Positions 40,427-49,486 of a stretch of DNA of 64,000 nt are shown here, piece after piece. The position numbers and the translations under genes were made by a program. A model generated the notes under the pieces. The model did no database searches, was not told the DNA's origin, and worked only from the letters and a program-made list of their open reading frames with translations. The stretch is from Alteribacter keqinensis (GTDB lineage: Bacteria > Bacillota > Bacilli > Bacillales > Salisediminibacteriaceae). The stretch covers positions 868,001 to 932,000 of the forward strand of contig NZ_RHIB01000001.1 of assembly GCF_003710255.1 (NCBI RefSeq), in the 5' to 3' direction. Position 1 is the first letter of the stretch. The number at the start of each line of letters is the position of its first letter.

Positions 40427-42079
40427 TTAGGCAGATGAGTCCGCCTGGGAAAATTTATAAGCCATTACAGCAAGGTGCAGGTTCAGACGGTCGCCTGCTG
40501 AATCAATATTCAGTCCGGTTTTTTTCTCGATCTGTGTCAGTCTGTACTTTAATGTATGGCGGTGGATGTAGAGCTTCGCAGCAGTCTGCTGAATATGACA
40601 GTTGTGTCCAAGATACGTTTCCAGTGTAAGGATCAGATCCGTCCGATGCCTGTCACCTTTGACAAGATCTCCGAGATAATCACTGTAGAACTGCTCAAGT
40701 GGTACCCCGGATTCCTGCATCTGAATGAGGAGGTGGTAAAAGCCCAGGTCATCATAGTGAATAATATCCGTTTTGCTAAGAAGGAGGGAAGAGTAGGAAA
40801 CGGCATATTCTGCTTCCCGGCCGCTGGTGGAAAGGTTCCCTATGCTCTGGTACGGCCTTCCGATGCCAATTGTTAACGGCTCACTGTAATGAAAACGCCA
40901 GTGTTTTAATATCCCCTCTGCGTATGTTCTAAGCTGCTGTTTATCTTCTGTTTTGGACGGTCCATTTGTTTCAATCAAGGCAACGAGGGCATCTGTTTTC
41001 GGAAGCAGGATGCTCTGGCTCGTGCTTTTTGATAATTGCTGGGATGCGATATAGTGAAGTTGCTTACCAAAGTCCTGGTGCTTTTTGGTGAAGAGGCTCT
41101 GCATTTTGACTTTTGCATAGAGAACAGCCTGTTTTTTTGAAAGATCAAAACCGAGCTTGAATCCTCTGCGGAGAGCGGTGTTTTCATCAATGTCCTTTTT
41201 TTGCAGTACTTCTTCTACAAGCTCTCCCTGAAGCCGGACCTCTGTTTCCTCAATCGCATATTCCTTTACGAATTCAATACCAATTAAAGTAGCTACATGC
41301 TCAAGAATAACCTCGTCCATTTCTGAGGAATACGTTTTTTCGTTAATCATCAAAAGATACCCGTAAATAAACTCGCCTGTTTTAACAGGTGTTAAAAAGC
41401 ATGGAAAATTGTGCCAGACATAGTGGTGAAACCTTTTTTCCTCTCTGCTCAGGACATCTACATAGTCTTTTAAAGAAAAAGGATCGTTGTTCATGTAGAT
41501 TCCGTTTTTCTCCACCTGCATTTGACCGTGTCTTTTTACATAAGCGTGGAGCTGGAACATATCATCAAATACAAACATACTCGAATGGGTAAGTTCACTG
41601 AGCTTTTTTAATATCTGATCAAGCCCGTCGTTACTAAGGGCGAGTTTTGTCATTTCTTTATGGATGGATAGGGAATCCTCCAGTATCCTGATCTGACGGT
41701 TCGCCATCTGTTCCAGAATCGCTTTTGTAACAGTTGAAAAGTTGATCGAAGGTGGTATTTCGATCAGTGGCAGGCCGGCATCATCTGCAGCATCAATCAG
41801 TTCATCCGGAATATGGGGAATGTAAAACCCTGTATAAAGAGCCATCCCGGCGAGCTTCTTTTCCTTTATCAAAGAAATGAGTCTCTCTTTATAAGGTGTA
41901 TCCTCATTCAAACCAAACCCCGTAGTAACAAGAAATTCCCCCTCCTGAAAACGAGAGATATCTTCAATAATTTCAACAGTTGTGACCCACTTGATTGTGT
42001 GATCAGTACCTGATTCTCCGGCTCTGATAATCGTTTCATGCAGTGCCGGAAGTTTTAATGCTTCTTTTATTGTAAGCAT
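40427..42079 (-). CDS. PucR-family transcriptional regulator
   Basis: 550 residues from the ATG at 42079 (GGGGGT 6 bases upstream). Three parts are seen. The N-terminal PucR sensory domain is about 1-125 (TIKEALKLPAL, ISRFQEGEFLVTTGFGLNED). The middle is a GAF/GGDEF-like region. The C-terminal PucR HTH is about 480-540 (TLETYLGHNCHIQQTAAKLY, HRHTLKYRLTQIEKKTGLNI). Such regulators usually respond to amino-acid or purine degradation intermediates. It is divergent from yodT across 188 bases, so it is the obvious candidate to control the lysine-island operon. PucR is not part of the B. subtilis yod locus. Confidence 0.9.
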   Translation of the reverse strand: MLTIKEALKLPALHETIIRAGESGTDHTIKWVTTVEIIEDISRFQEGEFLVTTGFGLNEDTPYKERLISLIKEKKLAGMALYTGFYIPHIPDELIDAADDAGLPLIEIPPSINFSTVTKAILEQMANRQIRILEDSLSIHKEMTKLALSNDGLDQILKKLSELTHSSMFVFDDMFQLHAYVKRHGQMQVEKNGIYMNNDPFSLKDYVDVLSREEKRFHHYVWHNFPCFLTPVKTGEFIYGYLLMINEKTYSSEMDEVILEHVATLIGIEFVKEYAIEETEVRLQGELVEEVLQKKDIDENTALRRGFKLGFDLSKKQAVLYAKVKMQSLFTKKHQDFGKQLHYIASQQLSKSTSQSILLPKTDALVALIETNGPSKTEDKQQLRTYAEGILKHWRFHYSEPLTIGIGRPYQSIGNLSTSGREAEYAVSYSSLLLSKTDIIHYDDLGFYHLLIQMQESGVPLEQFYSDYLGDLVKGDRHRTDLILTLETYLGHNCHIQQTAAKLYIHRHTLKYRLTQIEKKTGLNIDSAGDRLNLHLAVMAYKFSQADSSA

Positions 42080-42267
42080 GGTCACACCCCCTGAATATCA
42101 TTTATACACCATGTATAAAAAGGAGCAGAAAAGATCCTCTGTAAAAGCGAATAGTCATATAAAGCCTTTTTGAATAAGATGAAATAAAGAAGCGCTTACT
42201 CTAAGTGTAGGTGCAATTATCTGATTTTTCAATCTTTAAAAAGCTGCATGCAAAGGAGGGAGTAATA

Positions 42268-43629
42268 GTGAAGGAAAGTTACTTAATCAAACCCTTATTA
42301 GACGAAAATTACCCTGTTGCGGCTTATGGTAAAGGTATTTATTTATATGATTCGGAAGGAAAGGAATACATTGATGGCTCATCCGGTGCTGTAACAGCAG
42401 GAATCGGTCACGGTGTTCTTGAAATCGCGGCTGTCATGAAAGAGCAGGCGGAAAAAGTCTCGTTTGTATACAGGTCGCAGTTTTCAAACGAGCCGGCAGA
42501 GAAGCTGGCAGTAAAATTGAAATCGTGGGCGCCGGGAGACGTAAATTGGACTTTTTTTGTTAACAGCGGCTCTGAAGCAACGGAAACAGCTCTTAAAGTG
42601 GCCCTTCAGTACTGGCAGGAGAAGGGTAAGCCCACAAAGACTAAAGTTCTCTCACGCTGGATGAGTTATCACGGAATTACGCTTGGTGCATTATCCATGT
42701 CAGGCCACGTTGGCAGACGAGAGAGGTTCACGCCTCTGTTGGAAGACTTTCCTACGTTAAACCCACCTTATTGTTACAGATGTCCTTTTAACAGGACCTA
42801 TCCGGAATGTGCCCTTCACTGTGCTAAGGAACTTGAAACCGCGATCAGAAGAATTGGTGCAGATCACATTGCTGCTTTTATAGCTGAGCCGATTATCGGC
42901 GCATCAGGGGCTGCAGTTGTCCCTCCTGATGGATATTATGAAACCATATCCGAGATATGTAAAAGAAACGATATTTTATTTATTGCAGATGAAGTGATGA
43001 CCGGTATTGGGAGATGCGGAACCCGGTTTGCGATTGACCACTGGAATGTAACACCGGATATCATGGCTCTCGGTAAAGGCCTTGGAGCCGGATATGCACC
43101 TATTGCTGCTACAATGATCAGCGACCGTGTAATGGAGCCGATCTTTAAGGGGTCAAAGTTAATCATGAGCGGGCATACGTACAGTGCCAATCCTCAAAGT
43201 GCCGCTGTTGCCTTAACTGTACTCAACTATATCGAACGCCATAATCTTATTGAACAATCAAGAAATGTCGGAGCATACTTGAAAGATCAGCTAAAGGTCC
43301 TTCAGCAGAAATATCCAATGATCGGGGATGTAAGAGGAAGAGGGATGCTTACGGGCGTGGAATTTGTATCCAACATTTTTAACAAGCTTCCTTTTGCCTC
43401 GGAAATTCACGTCTCACGGACGATTATCGAGCGTGCGATGAAAAAGGGACTCATCGTCTATCCCGCTTCAGCTGGTGTGGACGGACTCGGAGGAGATGCT
43501 GTCATCATTGCTCCGCCGCTTGTAACGAAAAAAGAAGAAGCAGACAAAATTGTCCGCCTGTTCGATCAGACAGTAAAGGAAGTACAGGATGAACTGCAGG
43601 TTGGCGGTTTTTTCAGCTCAGTAGGGTAA
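42268..43629 (+). CDS. yodT: Class III aminotransferase YodT (beta-lysine catabolism)
   Basis: 453 residues from the GTG at 42268, which follows AAAGGAGG by 8 bases. It is a PLP fold-type I enzyme: FFVNSGSEATETALKVA (PLP phosphate cup), Asp in FIADEVMTGIGRCG, and the Schiff-base Lys in MALGKGLGAGYAPI. A Cys-rich stretch PPYCYRCPFNRTYPECALHC (about 165-185) is characteristic of this subgroup. In the B. subtilis and B. thuringiensis kam/yod locus YodT is thought to transaminate (acetyl-)beta-lysine. It is the first gene of a six-gene unit with gaps of about 10 bases or overlaps. Confidence 0.85.
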   Translation: MKESYLIKPLLDENYPVAAYGKGIYLYDSEGKEYIDGSSGAVTAGIGHGVLEIAAVMKEQAEKVSFVYRSQFSNEPAEKLAVKLKSWAPGDVNWTFFVNSGSEATETALKVALQYWQEKGKPTKTKVLSRWMSYHGITLGALSMSGHVGRRERFTPLLEDFPTLNPPYCYRCPFNRTYPECALHCAKELETAIRRIGADHIAAFIAEPIIGASGAAVVPPDGYYETISEICKRNDILFIADEVMTGIGRCGTRFAIDHWNVTPDIMALGKGLGAGYAPIAATMISDRVMEPIFKGSKLIMSGHTYSANPQSAAVALTVLNYIERHNLIEQSRNVGAYLKDQLKVLQQKYPMIGDVRGRGMLTGVEFVSNIFNKLPFASEIHVSRTIIERAMKKGLIVYPASAGVDGLGGDAVIIAPPLVTKKEEADKIVRLFDQTVKEVQDELQVGGFFSSVG

Positions 43630-43641
43630 GGGGGAACTTCG

Positions 43642-44349
43642 ATGGATAAAGTCATGAAATCGATTAATAAAACGATGACAGTTGAAAAAGCCTTATCGTT
43701 CATGGAAGACGGGATGACGATTATGTTCGGAGGGTTCGGCGGTGTAGGAAATCCTCCTTCCCTTATCGAGGGCATGCTGAAAAAAGGGATAAAGAACCTT
43801 ACACTGATCGGAAATGATGCCGGTTTTCCTGATATCGGAGTGGGGAGGCTTGTGAGCCAAGGGAGAGTAAAGAAGCTCATCGCCTCCCACATAGGCTCAA
43901 ACCCGGTAGCAGGAAAGCTCATGACAGAAGGAGCCTTGGAAGTGGAATTCTCTCCCCAGGGTACTCTTGCAGAACGGATAAGAGCGGGGGGAGTAGGGCT
44001 CGGAGGAATATTGACCGATACAGGCGCAGGCAATCCGATTGTCGGAAAAGGTAAACAATCAGTAATTATACAAGGAAAATCGTACTTTGTTGAAACGGCA
44101 CTCACTTCGGATATTTCCATCGTGAATGCAAAGAGCGCAGATAAGTATGGAAATCTTATTTATGATACGAGCGCCAGAAATACAAATCCTCTTGTAGCAA
44201 TGGCAGGAAGAATGACATTTGCAGAAGCGGACAGCATTGTGGAAACAGGTGATCTCGATCCTGAAGCAATTGTAACCCCTGGCGTCTTTATTGATGGAAT
44301 TGTCCAATCAGAAGGAGTGAACTGGAAATGGGCCTGGGAAGAGAAGTAA
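43642..44349 (+). CDS. yodS: 3-oxoacid CoA-transferase subunit A (YodS)
   Basis: 235 residues of the SCOT/ACT alpha subunit: FGGFGGVGNPPSLIEGMLKK (about 29-48), GNDAGFPDIGVGRLV and GSNPVAGKLMTEGALEVEFS, with VKKLIASHIG. It pairs with YodR to move CoA onto a 3-oxo acid. In this locus the substrate is probably the keto acid derived from N-acetyl-beta-lysine (inference). Its end overlaps the next start by 22 bases. AGGGGGAAC precedes the ATG. Confidence 0.88.
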   Translation: MDKVMKSINKTMTVEKALSFMEDGMTIMFGGFGGVGNPPSLIEGMLKKGIKNLTLIGNDAGFPDIGVGRLVSQGRVKKLIASHIGSNPVAGKLMTEGALEVEFSPQGTLAERIRAGGVGLGGILTDTGAGNPIVGKGKQSVIIQGKSYFVETALTSDISIVNAKSADKYGNLIYDTSARNTNPLVAMAGRMTFAEADSIVETGDLDPEAIVTPGVFIDGIVQSEGVNWKWAWEEK

Positions 44350-45005
44350 GAGAAAAGATTGCAAGACGCGCAGCTCAGGAAATTATGCCGGGAATGGTCG
44401 TTAATCTCGGTATCGGGATACCTACTCTCGTAGCAGACTTTGTTCCGACGGAAGTGCCGGTTATGTTTCACGCAGAAAACGGGGTGCTCGGGACTGGTCC
44501 AAGCCCCGAAAAGGGAAATGAAAATACTCTTTTGTGCAATGCAGGTGGATTTCCAATTACGGCAAGTAAAGGAGCTTCCTATTTCGACAGTGCCACAGCG
44601 TTTGCCATTATCAGGCGGGGAAAATTGGATATGACCATTATGGGTGCTTTGCAGGTAAGTGAACAGGGAGATCTGGCAAACTGGATCGTGCCGGGAAAAC
44701 GGGTTCCCGGTATGGGAGGAGCAATCGAACTGGCTGAAAAAGCAAAACGAGTACTTATTCTCATGAACCATACAGACAAATACGGACAGCCTAAAATTCT
44801 CAGGAAATGCAGTCTTCCGTTAACTGCTTCACTGTGTGTAAATCTGATCATTACCGAAATGGCGGTAATCGAAGTAACAAAAGAAGGACTCTTATTAAAA
44901 GAAGTATTCAGCCCGTTTACAGTAGAAGAGGTCATAGCGTGCACCGAACCACAGTTGATCATAGATTTAGCCAGCTTGGATAAGGAGGAGCGTTATGGAT
45001 CGTAA
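44328..45005 (+). CDS. yodR: 3-oxoacid CoA-transferase subunit B (YodR)
   Basis: 225 residues of the beta subunit: VVNLGIGIPTLVADFVP (about 24-40) and the catalytic-Glu loop FHAENGVLGTGPSP (about 47-60). GGFPITASKGASYFDSATAF and GGAIELAEKAKRVLILMNHT follow. The Glu that forms the CoA thioester is present. AAGGAGTG precedes the ATG inside the end of yodS, so the two subunits are translationally coupled. Confidence 0.88.
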   Translation: MGLGREVREKIARRAAQEIMPGMVVNLGIGIPTLVADFVPTEVPVMFHAENGVLGTGPSPEKGNENTLLCNAGGFPITASKGASYFDSATAFAIIRRGKLDMTIMGALQVSEQGDLANWIVPGKRVPGMGGAIELAEKAKRVLILMNHTDKYGQPKILRKCSLPLTASLCVNLIITEMAVIEVTKEGLLLKEVFSPFTVEEVIACTEPQLIIDLASLDKEERYGS

Positions 45006-46296
45006 ACAAAAAGAGGTCATTTCATGGATAAAAAAATCGGAAACAGAAGCGGTTGAGCTTTTGCAGCGCTTTATACGTGAACCATCCACCCAGATGAATG
45101 AAGCAGGTATACAGAACCTGGTAGCAAGTAAACTTGATTCCATCGGATGTACTGTGGACATGTGGGAACCGGGCGGTGAAGAACTTACCAACCATAAAGC
45201 GTTCATATCCCCCCGGGGTAACTTTACAGGAAGCCCAAACGTTGTCGGCGTGAAGAAAGGAAAAGGAAAGGGAAAGTCTCTCGTGTTAAACGGACATGTC
45301 GACGTAGTCCCTGAAGGTGACCTGAAAGACTGGCATACCGATCCCTACAGTGGAGAATTTAGAGATGGGCGCATTTACGGCCGCGGTGCCACAGATATGA
45401 AAGGTGGAAATGTGGCTATGCTGCTTGCCATGGAAGCACTCCATGAATGCGGTGTTCAGCTGAAGGGCGATCTTATTTTTCAAAGTGTCATAGAAGAAGA
45501 GAGTGGAGGGGCCGGAACCCTTGCTGCTATTTTGAGAGGGTATACAGCTGATGCTGCAATCATTCCCGAGCCTACAAATATGAAGATCTTTCCCAAACAG
45601 CAGGGCTCTATGTGGTTCAGGCTGTTCGTAAAAGGGAAGGCCGCACACGGAGGTACGAGGTACGAAGGTGTAAGTGCCATCGAGAAGGCCCAGTGCGTTC
45701 TCAATGAATTAAGAGAGCTTGAAGCCGTCCGTAACAAAAGGATAAAGGATCCTCTTTATTCGCAAATTCCAATTCCAATACCGATAAATGTAGGTGTTAT
45801 TGAAGGTGGTGATTGGCCCTCCTCGGTATCTGACTTAGTTAAAATTGAAGGCAGGTGTGGTATTTCGCCTGATGAAACAGTAGAGGAAGTACAGGAAGAA
45901 TTCTGTAATCATTTAAATAGACTTGCTGAAAAGGATCCGTGGTTTATGGATTATCCCGTGGATATTGAATGGTTTGGTGCACGCTGGCTTCCGGGGGCAA
46001 TACCTCAAGATCATCCACTCCTGTCCATTCTGACAAAGCAATATGAGCATATATGCCAACAGCCTCCCAAAGTTGAAGCTTCACCATGGGGAACAGACGG
46101 GGGACTTCTTACAAATATTGGAAACACTCCATCGATTGTTTTCGGACCTGGAGTGACGCAGATGGCTCATTTTTCAAATGAATATATTGAGTTAAGCAGT
46201 GTGCTCGACTGTGCAGCGATTATTACCCTAACCATCATGGATTGGTGCGAACAACCAAAGGAGGATCAGAGTGATGAAAAAACAAGTGCAGGTTAA
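44995..46296 (+). CDS. yodQ: M20-family deacylase YodQ
   Basis: 433 residues of the ArgE/DapE/aminoacylase group. Zinc and catalytic motifs are LNGHVDVVPEGD (His/Asp), GRGATDMKGG (bridging Asp), VIEEESGGAGT (catalytic Glu and ligand) and a late GVTQMAHFSNEY (His). The dimerisation insert contains VKGKAAHGGTRYEGVSAIEK. In this locus a role in removing the acetyl group added by YodP is reasonable. It overlaps yodR by 11 bases and the next gene by about 23-26. Confidence 0.85.
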   Translation: MDRKQKEVISWIKKSETEAVELLQRFIREPSTQMNEAGIQNLVASKLDSIGCTVDMWEPGGEELTNHKAFISPRGNFTGSPNVVGVKKGKGKGKSLVLNGHVDVVPEGDLKDWHTDPYSGEFRDGRIYGRGATDMKGGNVAMLLAMEALHECGVQLKGDLIFQSVIEEESGGAGTLAAILRGYTADAAIIPEPTNMKIFPKQQGSMWFRLFVKGKAAHGGTRYEGVSAIEKAQCVLNELRELEAVRNKRIKDPLYSQIPIPIPINVGVIEGGDWPSSVSDLVKIEGRCGISPDETVEEVQEEFCNHLNRLAEKDPWFMDYPVDIEWFGARWLPGAIPQDHPLLSILTKQYEHICQQPPKVEASPWGTDGGLLTNIGNTPSIVFGPGVTQMAHFSNEYIELSSVLDCAAIITLTIMDWCEQPKEDQSDEKTSAG

Positions 46297-47626
46297 GTCA
46301 AATATTCCCGGCCCAAAAGGGGCTTCTCTTCTGCAAAGACGCGATCTTCATATACCGAAGGGACCGTTTAACACTGCTCCTACATTTGCAAAAAAAGGTG
46401 AAGGAGCGATTCTTACTGATGTAGATGGAAACAGGTTTATAGATTTTGCCGGAGCGATAGGATCATTAAATGCAGGGCATTGCCCGAAGGAAGTTGTAGA
46501 GGCTGTTAAAGCCCAGCTTGATGCCTACATTCACCCGTGTTTCCACGTCATGATGTATGAACCCTACGTTGAGCTTGCGGAAAAATTAAATGAAATAACC
46601 CCGGGGGATCATTATAAAAAGACGTTCTTTTTGAACAGCGGAGCGGAGGCTGTGGAAAACGCAGTCAAACTTGCCAGAAAATATACTGGTAGAAAAGCGG
46701 TCATTTCTTTTGAGAGGGGGTTTCACGGAAGAACGTATATGGCAATGAGTCTGACGAGTAAAGTGAAGCCGTATAAGTATGAATTCGGTCCTTTTGTAGG
46801 CGAAACATATAAGCTTCCTTACCCTTATTATTACAGAAAGCCGGAAGGAATGACTGACGAAGACGTTGACAGAGAGTGCTTAAGACGGCTCGAAACGTTC
46901 TTTTTATCAGATGTGTCCTACGAAGAGACGGCCGCTGTTATTCTTGAACCCATTCAGGGTGAAGGCGGGTTTGTGGCGCCGAGCCGAAAATTTGTCAAAG
47001 GTGTGAAGGAGATCTGTGAAAAATATGGAATAGTGTTTATAGCGGATGAAGTTCAAACGGGATTTGGCAGAACCGGGGAACTGTTTGCATGTGATCATTA
47101 TGATATCGTTCCGGATCTCATGACGATGTCTAAATCAATTGCAGCGGGCTTTCCAATCAGTGCTGTAACCGGCAGGGCGGAAATCATGGATTCTGCAGGG
47201 ATCGGTGAAATTGGCGGGACTTACGGCGGGAGTCCTCTCGGTTGTGTAGCCGCACTTGAAGTCATCCGGTTAATGGAAAGAGACCAGCTTCCAAATCGCG
47301 CAAAAGAGATTGGTAAAACGGTAATGGGGTACTTTCAAAAATGGCATGAAAAGTATGAAGAGATTGGTGATGTGAGAGGCGTAGGTGCGATGAATGCCTT
47401 TGAAATTGTCACCGACAGAGAAACGAAGGAAGCGAACAAAGAGCTCACACAAAAAATGATTCAGTCCTGCATTCAAAAAGGACTGTTGATTATGGGGTCC
47501 GGTCTTTACGGTAATGTTATTCGGACTCTCTCGCCCCTTGTCATTTCCGAAGAAGAACTCCATGAAGGACTACTTATCCTAGAGGGCGTTTTAGAGGATA
47601 TGTGTACGTATCGTCAGAAGGAGTGA
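46271..47626 (+). CDS. gabT: 4-aminobutyrate aminotransferase (GabT-like)
   Basis: 451 residues, class III PLP aminotransferase of the Bacillus GABA-transaminase type. Motifs are LLQRRDLHIPKGPFNTAPTF, FFLNSGAEAVENAVKLARKY, FIADEVQTGFGRTG and the Schiff-base Lys in TMSKSIAAGFPISAV. AAAGGAGG lies 6 bases before the GTG at 46271 and 9 before the ATG at 46274. It would turn GABA and 2-oxoglutarate into succinate semialdehyde and glutamate. This gene is not in the B. subtilis yod operon. It overlaps yodQ and is followed by the dehydrogenase 6 bases later. Confidence 0.87.
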   Translation: MMKKQVQVKSNIPGPKGASLLQRRDLHIPKGPFNTAPTFAKKGEGAILTDVDGNRFIDFAGAIGSLNAGHCPKEVVEAVKAQLDAYIHPCFHVMMYEPYVELAEKLNEITPGDHYKKTFFLNSGAEAVENAVKLARKYTGRKAVISFERGFHGRTYMAMSLTSKVKPYKYEFGPFVGETYKLPYPYYYRKPEGMTDEDVDRECLRRLETFFLSDVSYEETAAVILEPIQGEGGFVAPSRKFVKGVKEICEKYGIVFIADEVQTGFGRTGELFACDHYDIVPDLMTMSKSIAAGFPISAVTGRAEIMDSAGIGEIGGTYGGSPLGCVAALEVIRLMERDQLPNRAKEIGKTVMGYFQKWHEKYEEIGDVRGVGAMNAFEIVTDRETKEANKELTQKMIQSCIQKGLLIMGSGLYGNVIRTLSPLVISEEELHEGLLILEGVLEDMCTYRQKE

Positions 47627-47632
47627 ATGGAT

Positions 47633-49051
47633 ATGAAGAAAAAGTTATTTATTGGTGGTGAATGGGTGGAGGGATCCTCTTATAAGGATCTTTTATCCCC
47701 TTATGACAGAGAAGTCGTGGCTCAGATTCCATCAGCTACAGAGAAGGAAACGGAACAGGCTGTAGTTTCAGCTTTTAAAGCCAGGAAGGAACTTGGTAAA
47801 CTCCCGGCTCATCAAAGAGCTGAAATTTTAGACAATGTAAGCAGGTTATTAGAGGAGAGGCGTGAAGAAGCAGCCCGCCTTATCTCACAGGAAGCTGCTA
47901 AACCGATCCAGACAGCCAGAACGGAAGTGGCAAGAAGTATAATGACCTATAAGTTTGCAAGTGAAGAAGCGAGAAGAATAAAGAATGAAATGATTAATAT
48001 GGATGCTGCCCCCGGCGGGGAAGGACGAATCGCCTATGCTGTCCGTGAACCTGCTGGCGTAGTGGCAGCCATAACGCCTTTTAATTTTCCGATGAACCTT
48101 GTAGCACATAAGCTTGGACCTGCAATTGCTGCAGGTAACCCGGTTATATTAAAACCTGCCTCACAGACACCGCTCAGTGCATATTTTATAGCTGAGATCT
48201 TCGAAAAAGCGGGACTTCCAAAAGGAGCGTTAAATGTTATTACCGGGAAGGGAAGCGTGGTCGGGGAAAAGCTCGTCACTGATGACCGGATAAGTGTAAT
48301 CACATTTACAGGAAGTCCGGAAGTGGGTATTGCTCTGCGGAACAAAGCGGGTTTAAAGAAGATGACATTGGAGCTTGGTTCCAACAGTGCCGTTATTATT
48401 GATGAGGGCGTAAATGTAGAAGAGATTGCCGACCGGCTCGTGTTAGGTTCTTTTGCTTATCAGGGGCAGGTGTGTATCAGCCTTCAACGTATATTTGTTC
48501 ACGAATCACTGAAGCAGGAAGTAATTGATGCCATGAAAAAACGCACCGACCGTCTTATCTTCGGGCATCCTCTTGATGAAGCCACCGATATCAGTGCACT
48601 TATATCAGAGGATGACTGCAGCCGCGTTTTAAGCTGGATTGATGAGGCAAAGGACCGTGGGGCAGAAGTGGTCTGCGGCGGGACGCGTGAAGGCAATGGA
48701 GTACTGCCTACCATCCTGGCAGATGTTCCAACCGACAGTTCTGTTTCCTGTGAGGAAGTATTTGGTCCGGTTGTTCACATTAATTCCTTCTCAGACTGGG
48801 ATCAGGCTATAATTGAAGTGAACAGCTCTGATTACGGACTGCAGGCTGGTGTATTTACGAATGATATGAAAAAAGCGTTCCAGGCAGCGGAGGACCTTGA
48901 GGTGGGAGGCGTTCTTATCAATGATATCCCTACATTTCGAGTTGACCATATGCCCTACGGCGGTGTGAAGAAGAGCGGCTTCGGACGTGAAGGAATTAAG
49001 TATGCCATTGAAGAAATGACGGAACTGAAGCTCGTATCGTTTAAAAAATAA
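47633..49051 (+). CDS. NAD(P)-dependent aldehyde dehydrogenase (succinate-semialdehyde type)
   Basis: 472 residues from the ATG at 47633 (AAGGAG 9 bases upstream; the ATG at 47627 would be only 3 away). ALDH motifs are ITPFNFPMNLVAHKLGPAIA, FTGSPEVG, TLELGSNSAVII (general-base Glu) and YQGQVCISLQRIFVH (catalytic Cys). A late CEEVFGPVVHI and PYGGVKKSGFGREG follow. It is the last gene of the operon after gabT, so oxidation of succinate semialdehyde to succinate is the likely task. On sequence alone it belongs to the broad lactaldehyde/glyceraldehyde-like group. Confidence 0.85.
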   Translation: MKKKLFIGGEWVEGSSYKDLLSPYDREVVAQIPSATEKETEQAVVSAFKARKELGKLPAHQRAEILDNVSRLLEERREEAARLISQEAAKPIQTARTEVARSIMTYKFASEEARRIKNEMINMDAAPGGEGRIAYAVREPAGVVAAITPFNFPMNLVAHKLGPAIAAGNPVILKPASQTPLSAYFIAEIFEKAGLPKGALNVITGKGSVVGEKLVTDDRISVITFTGSPEVGIALRNKAGLKKMTLELGSNSAVIIDEGVNVEEIADRLVLGSFAYQGQVCISLQRIFVHESLKQEVIDAMKKRTDRLIFGHPLDEATDISALISEDDCSRVLSWIDEAKDRGAEVVCGGTREGNGVLPTILADVPTDSSVSCEEVFGPVVHINSFSDWDQAIIEVNSSDYGLQAGVFTNDMKKAFQAAEDLEVGGVLINDIPTFRVDHMPYGGVKKSGFGREGIKYAIEEMTELKLVSFKK

Positions 49052-49091
49052 GCTGTTTTCGGAAACATTGTTGTTTTGTCAATAATAATGA

Positions 49092-49268
49092 TGGAGTGAA
49101 AGGCGGCGACTCCGGGAATAGCATCAGCTACGAGCATTACAGAATTAGCTGCGAGTTGCTTCGACGAATGTACATCGAAGACTAAGCTAGTAGAGGAAGA
49201 AGCAGAAGGCAACTTTTCCGAGGAGGCTGAAGCGATGCCCGCGGAAAGCGCCCGCCTGTAGCGGAATT
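49092..49268 (+). repeat. Dispersed repeat family B, second full copy
   Basis: Same start (GGAGTGAAAGGCGGCGACTC) and end (CCCGCGGAAAGCG, CGCCTGTAGCGGAAT) as 6393-6594, and the inner GCTAGTAGAGGAAGAAGCAG block. It lies just after the aldehyde dehydrogenase gene. A partial family C piece (CCGAGACTCCTGCAACAGC) follows at about 49325-49380. There is no gene between 49052 and 49486. Confidence 0.75.
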
Positions 49269-49399
49269 TACTCGGCTCTCACAATGCTGATTCCCATAGA
49301 GTATTGCTTTTGATGAAAAAGATGATCAAGCCGGAGGGGCCGAGACTCCTGCAACAGCTTGGGCCGGGCAGGATCATGGAAAAGCGATAAATAATAATG

Positions 49400-49442
49400 A
49401 GGGTGTCGCATCAGGTCATTATAACCTTGAGGCACCCTCTTA
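49400..49442 (+). terminator. Hairpin between the operon and yodP
   Basis: GAGGGTG...AGGT/ACCT...CACCCTC. The T run is poor (CTCTTAAG), so termination may be partial. Confidence 0.5.
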
Positions 49443-49486
49443 AGCAGTTCAGGACATAACAGAAGAAAAGCAGGAAGGAGTTTTAT

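Noticed and set aside
42180-42210. Sigma-54 promoter before yodT
   Set aside because: No GG-N10-GC element is present. The control region resembles neither sigma-54 nor a clear sigma-E site.
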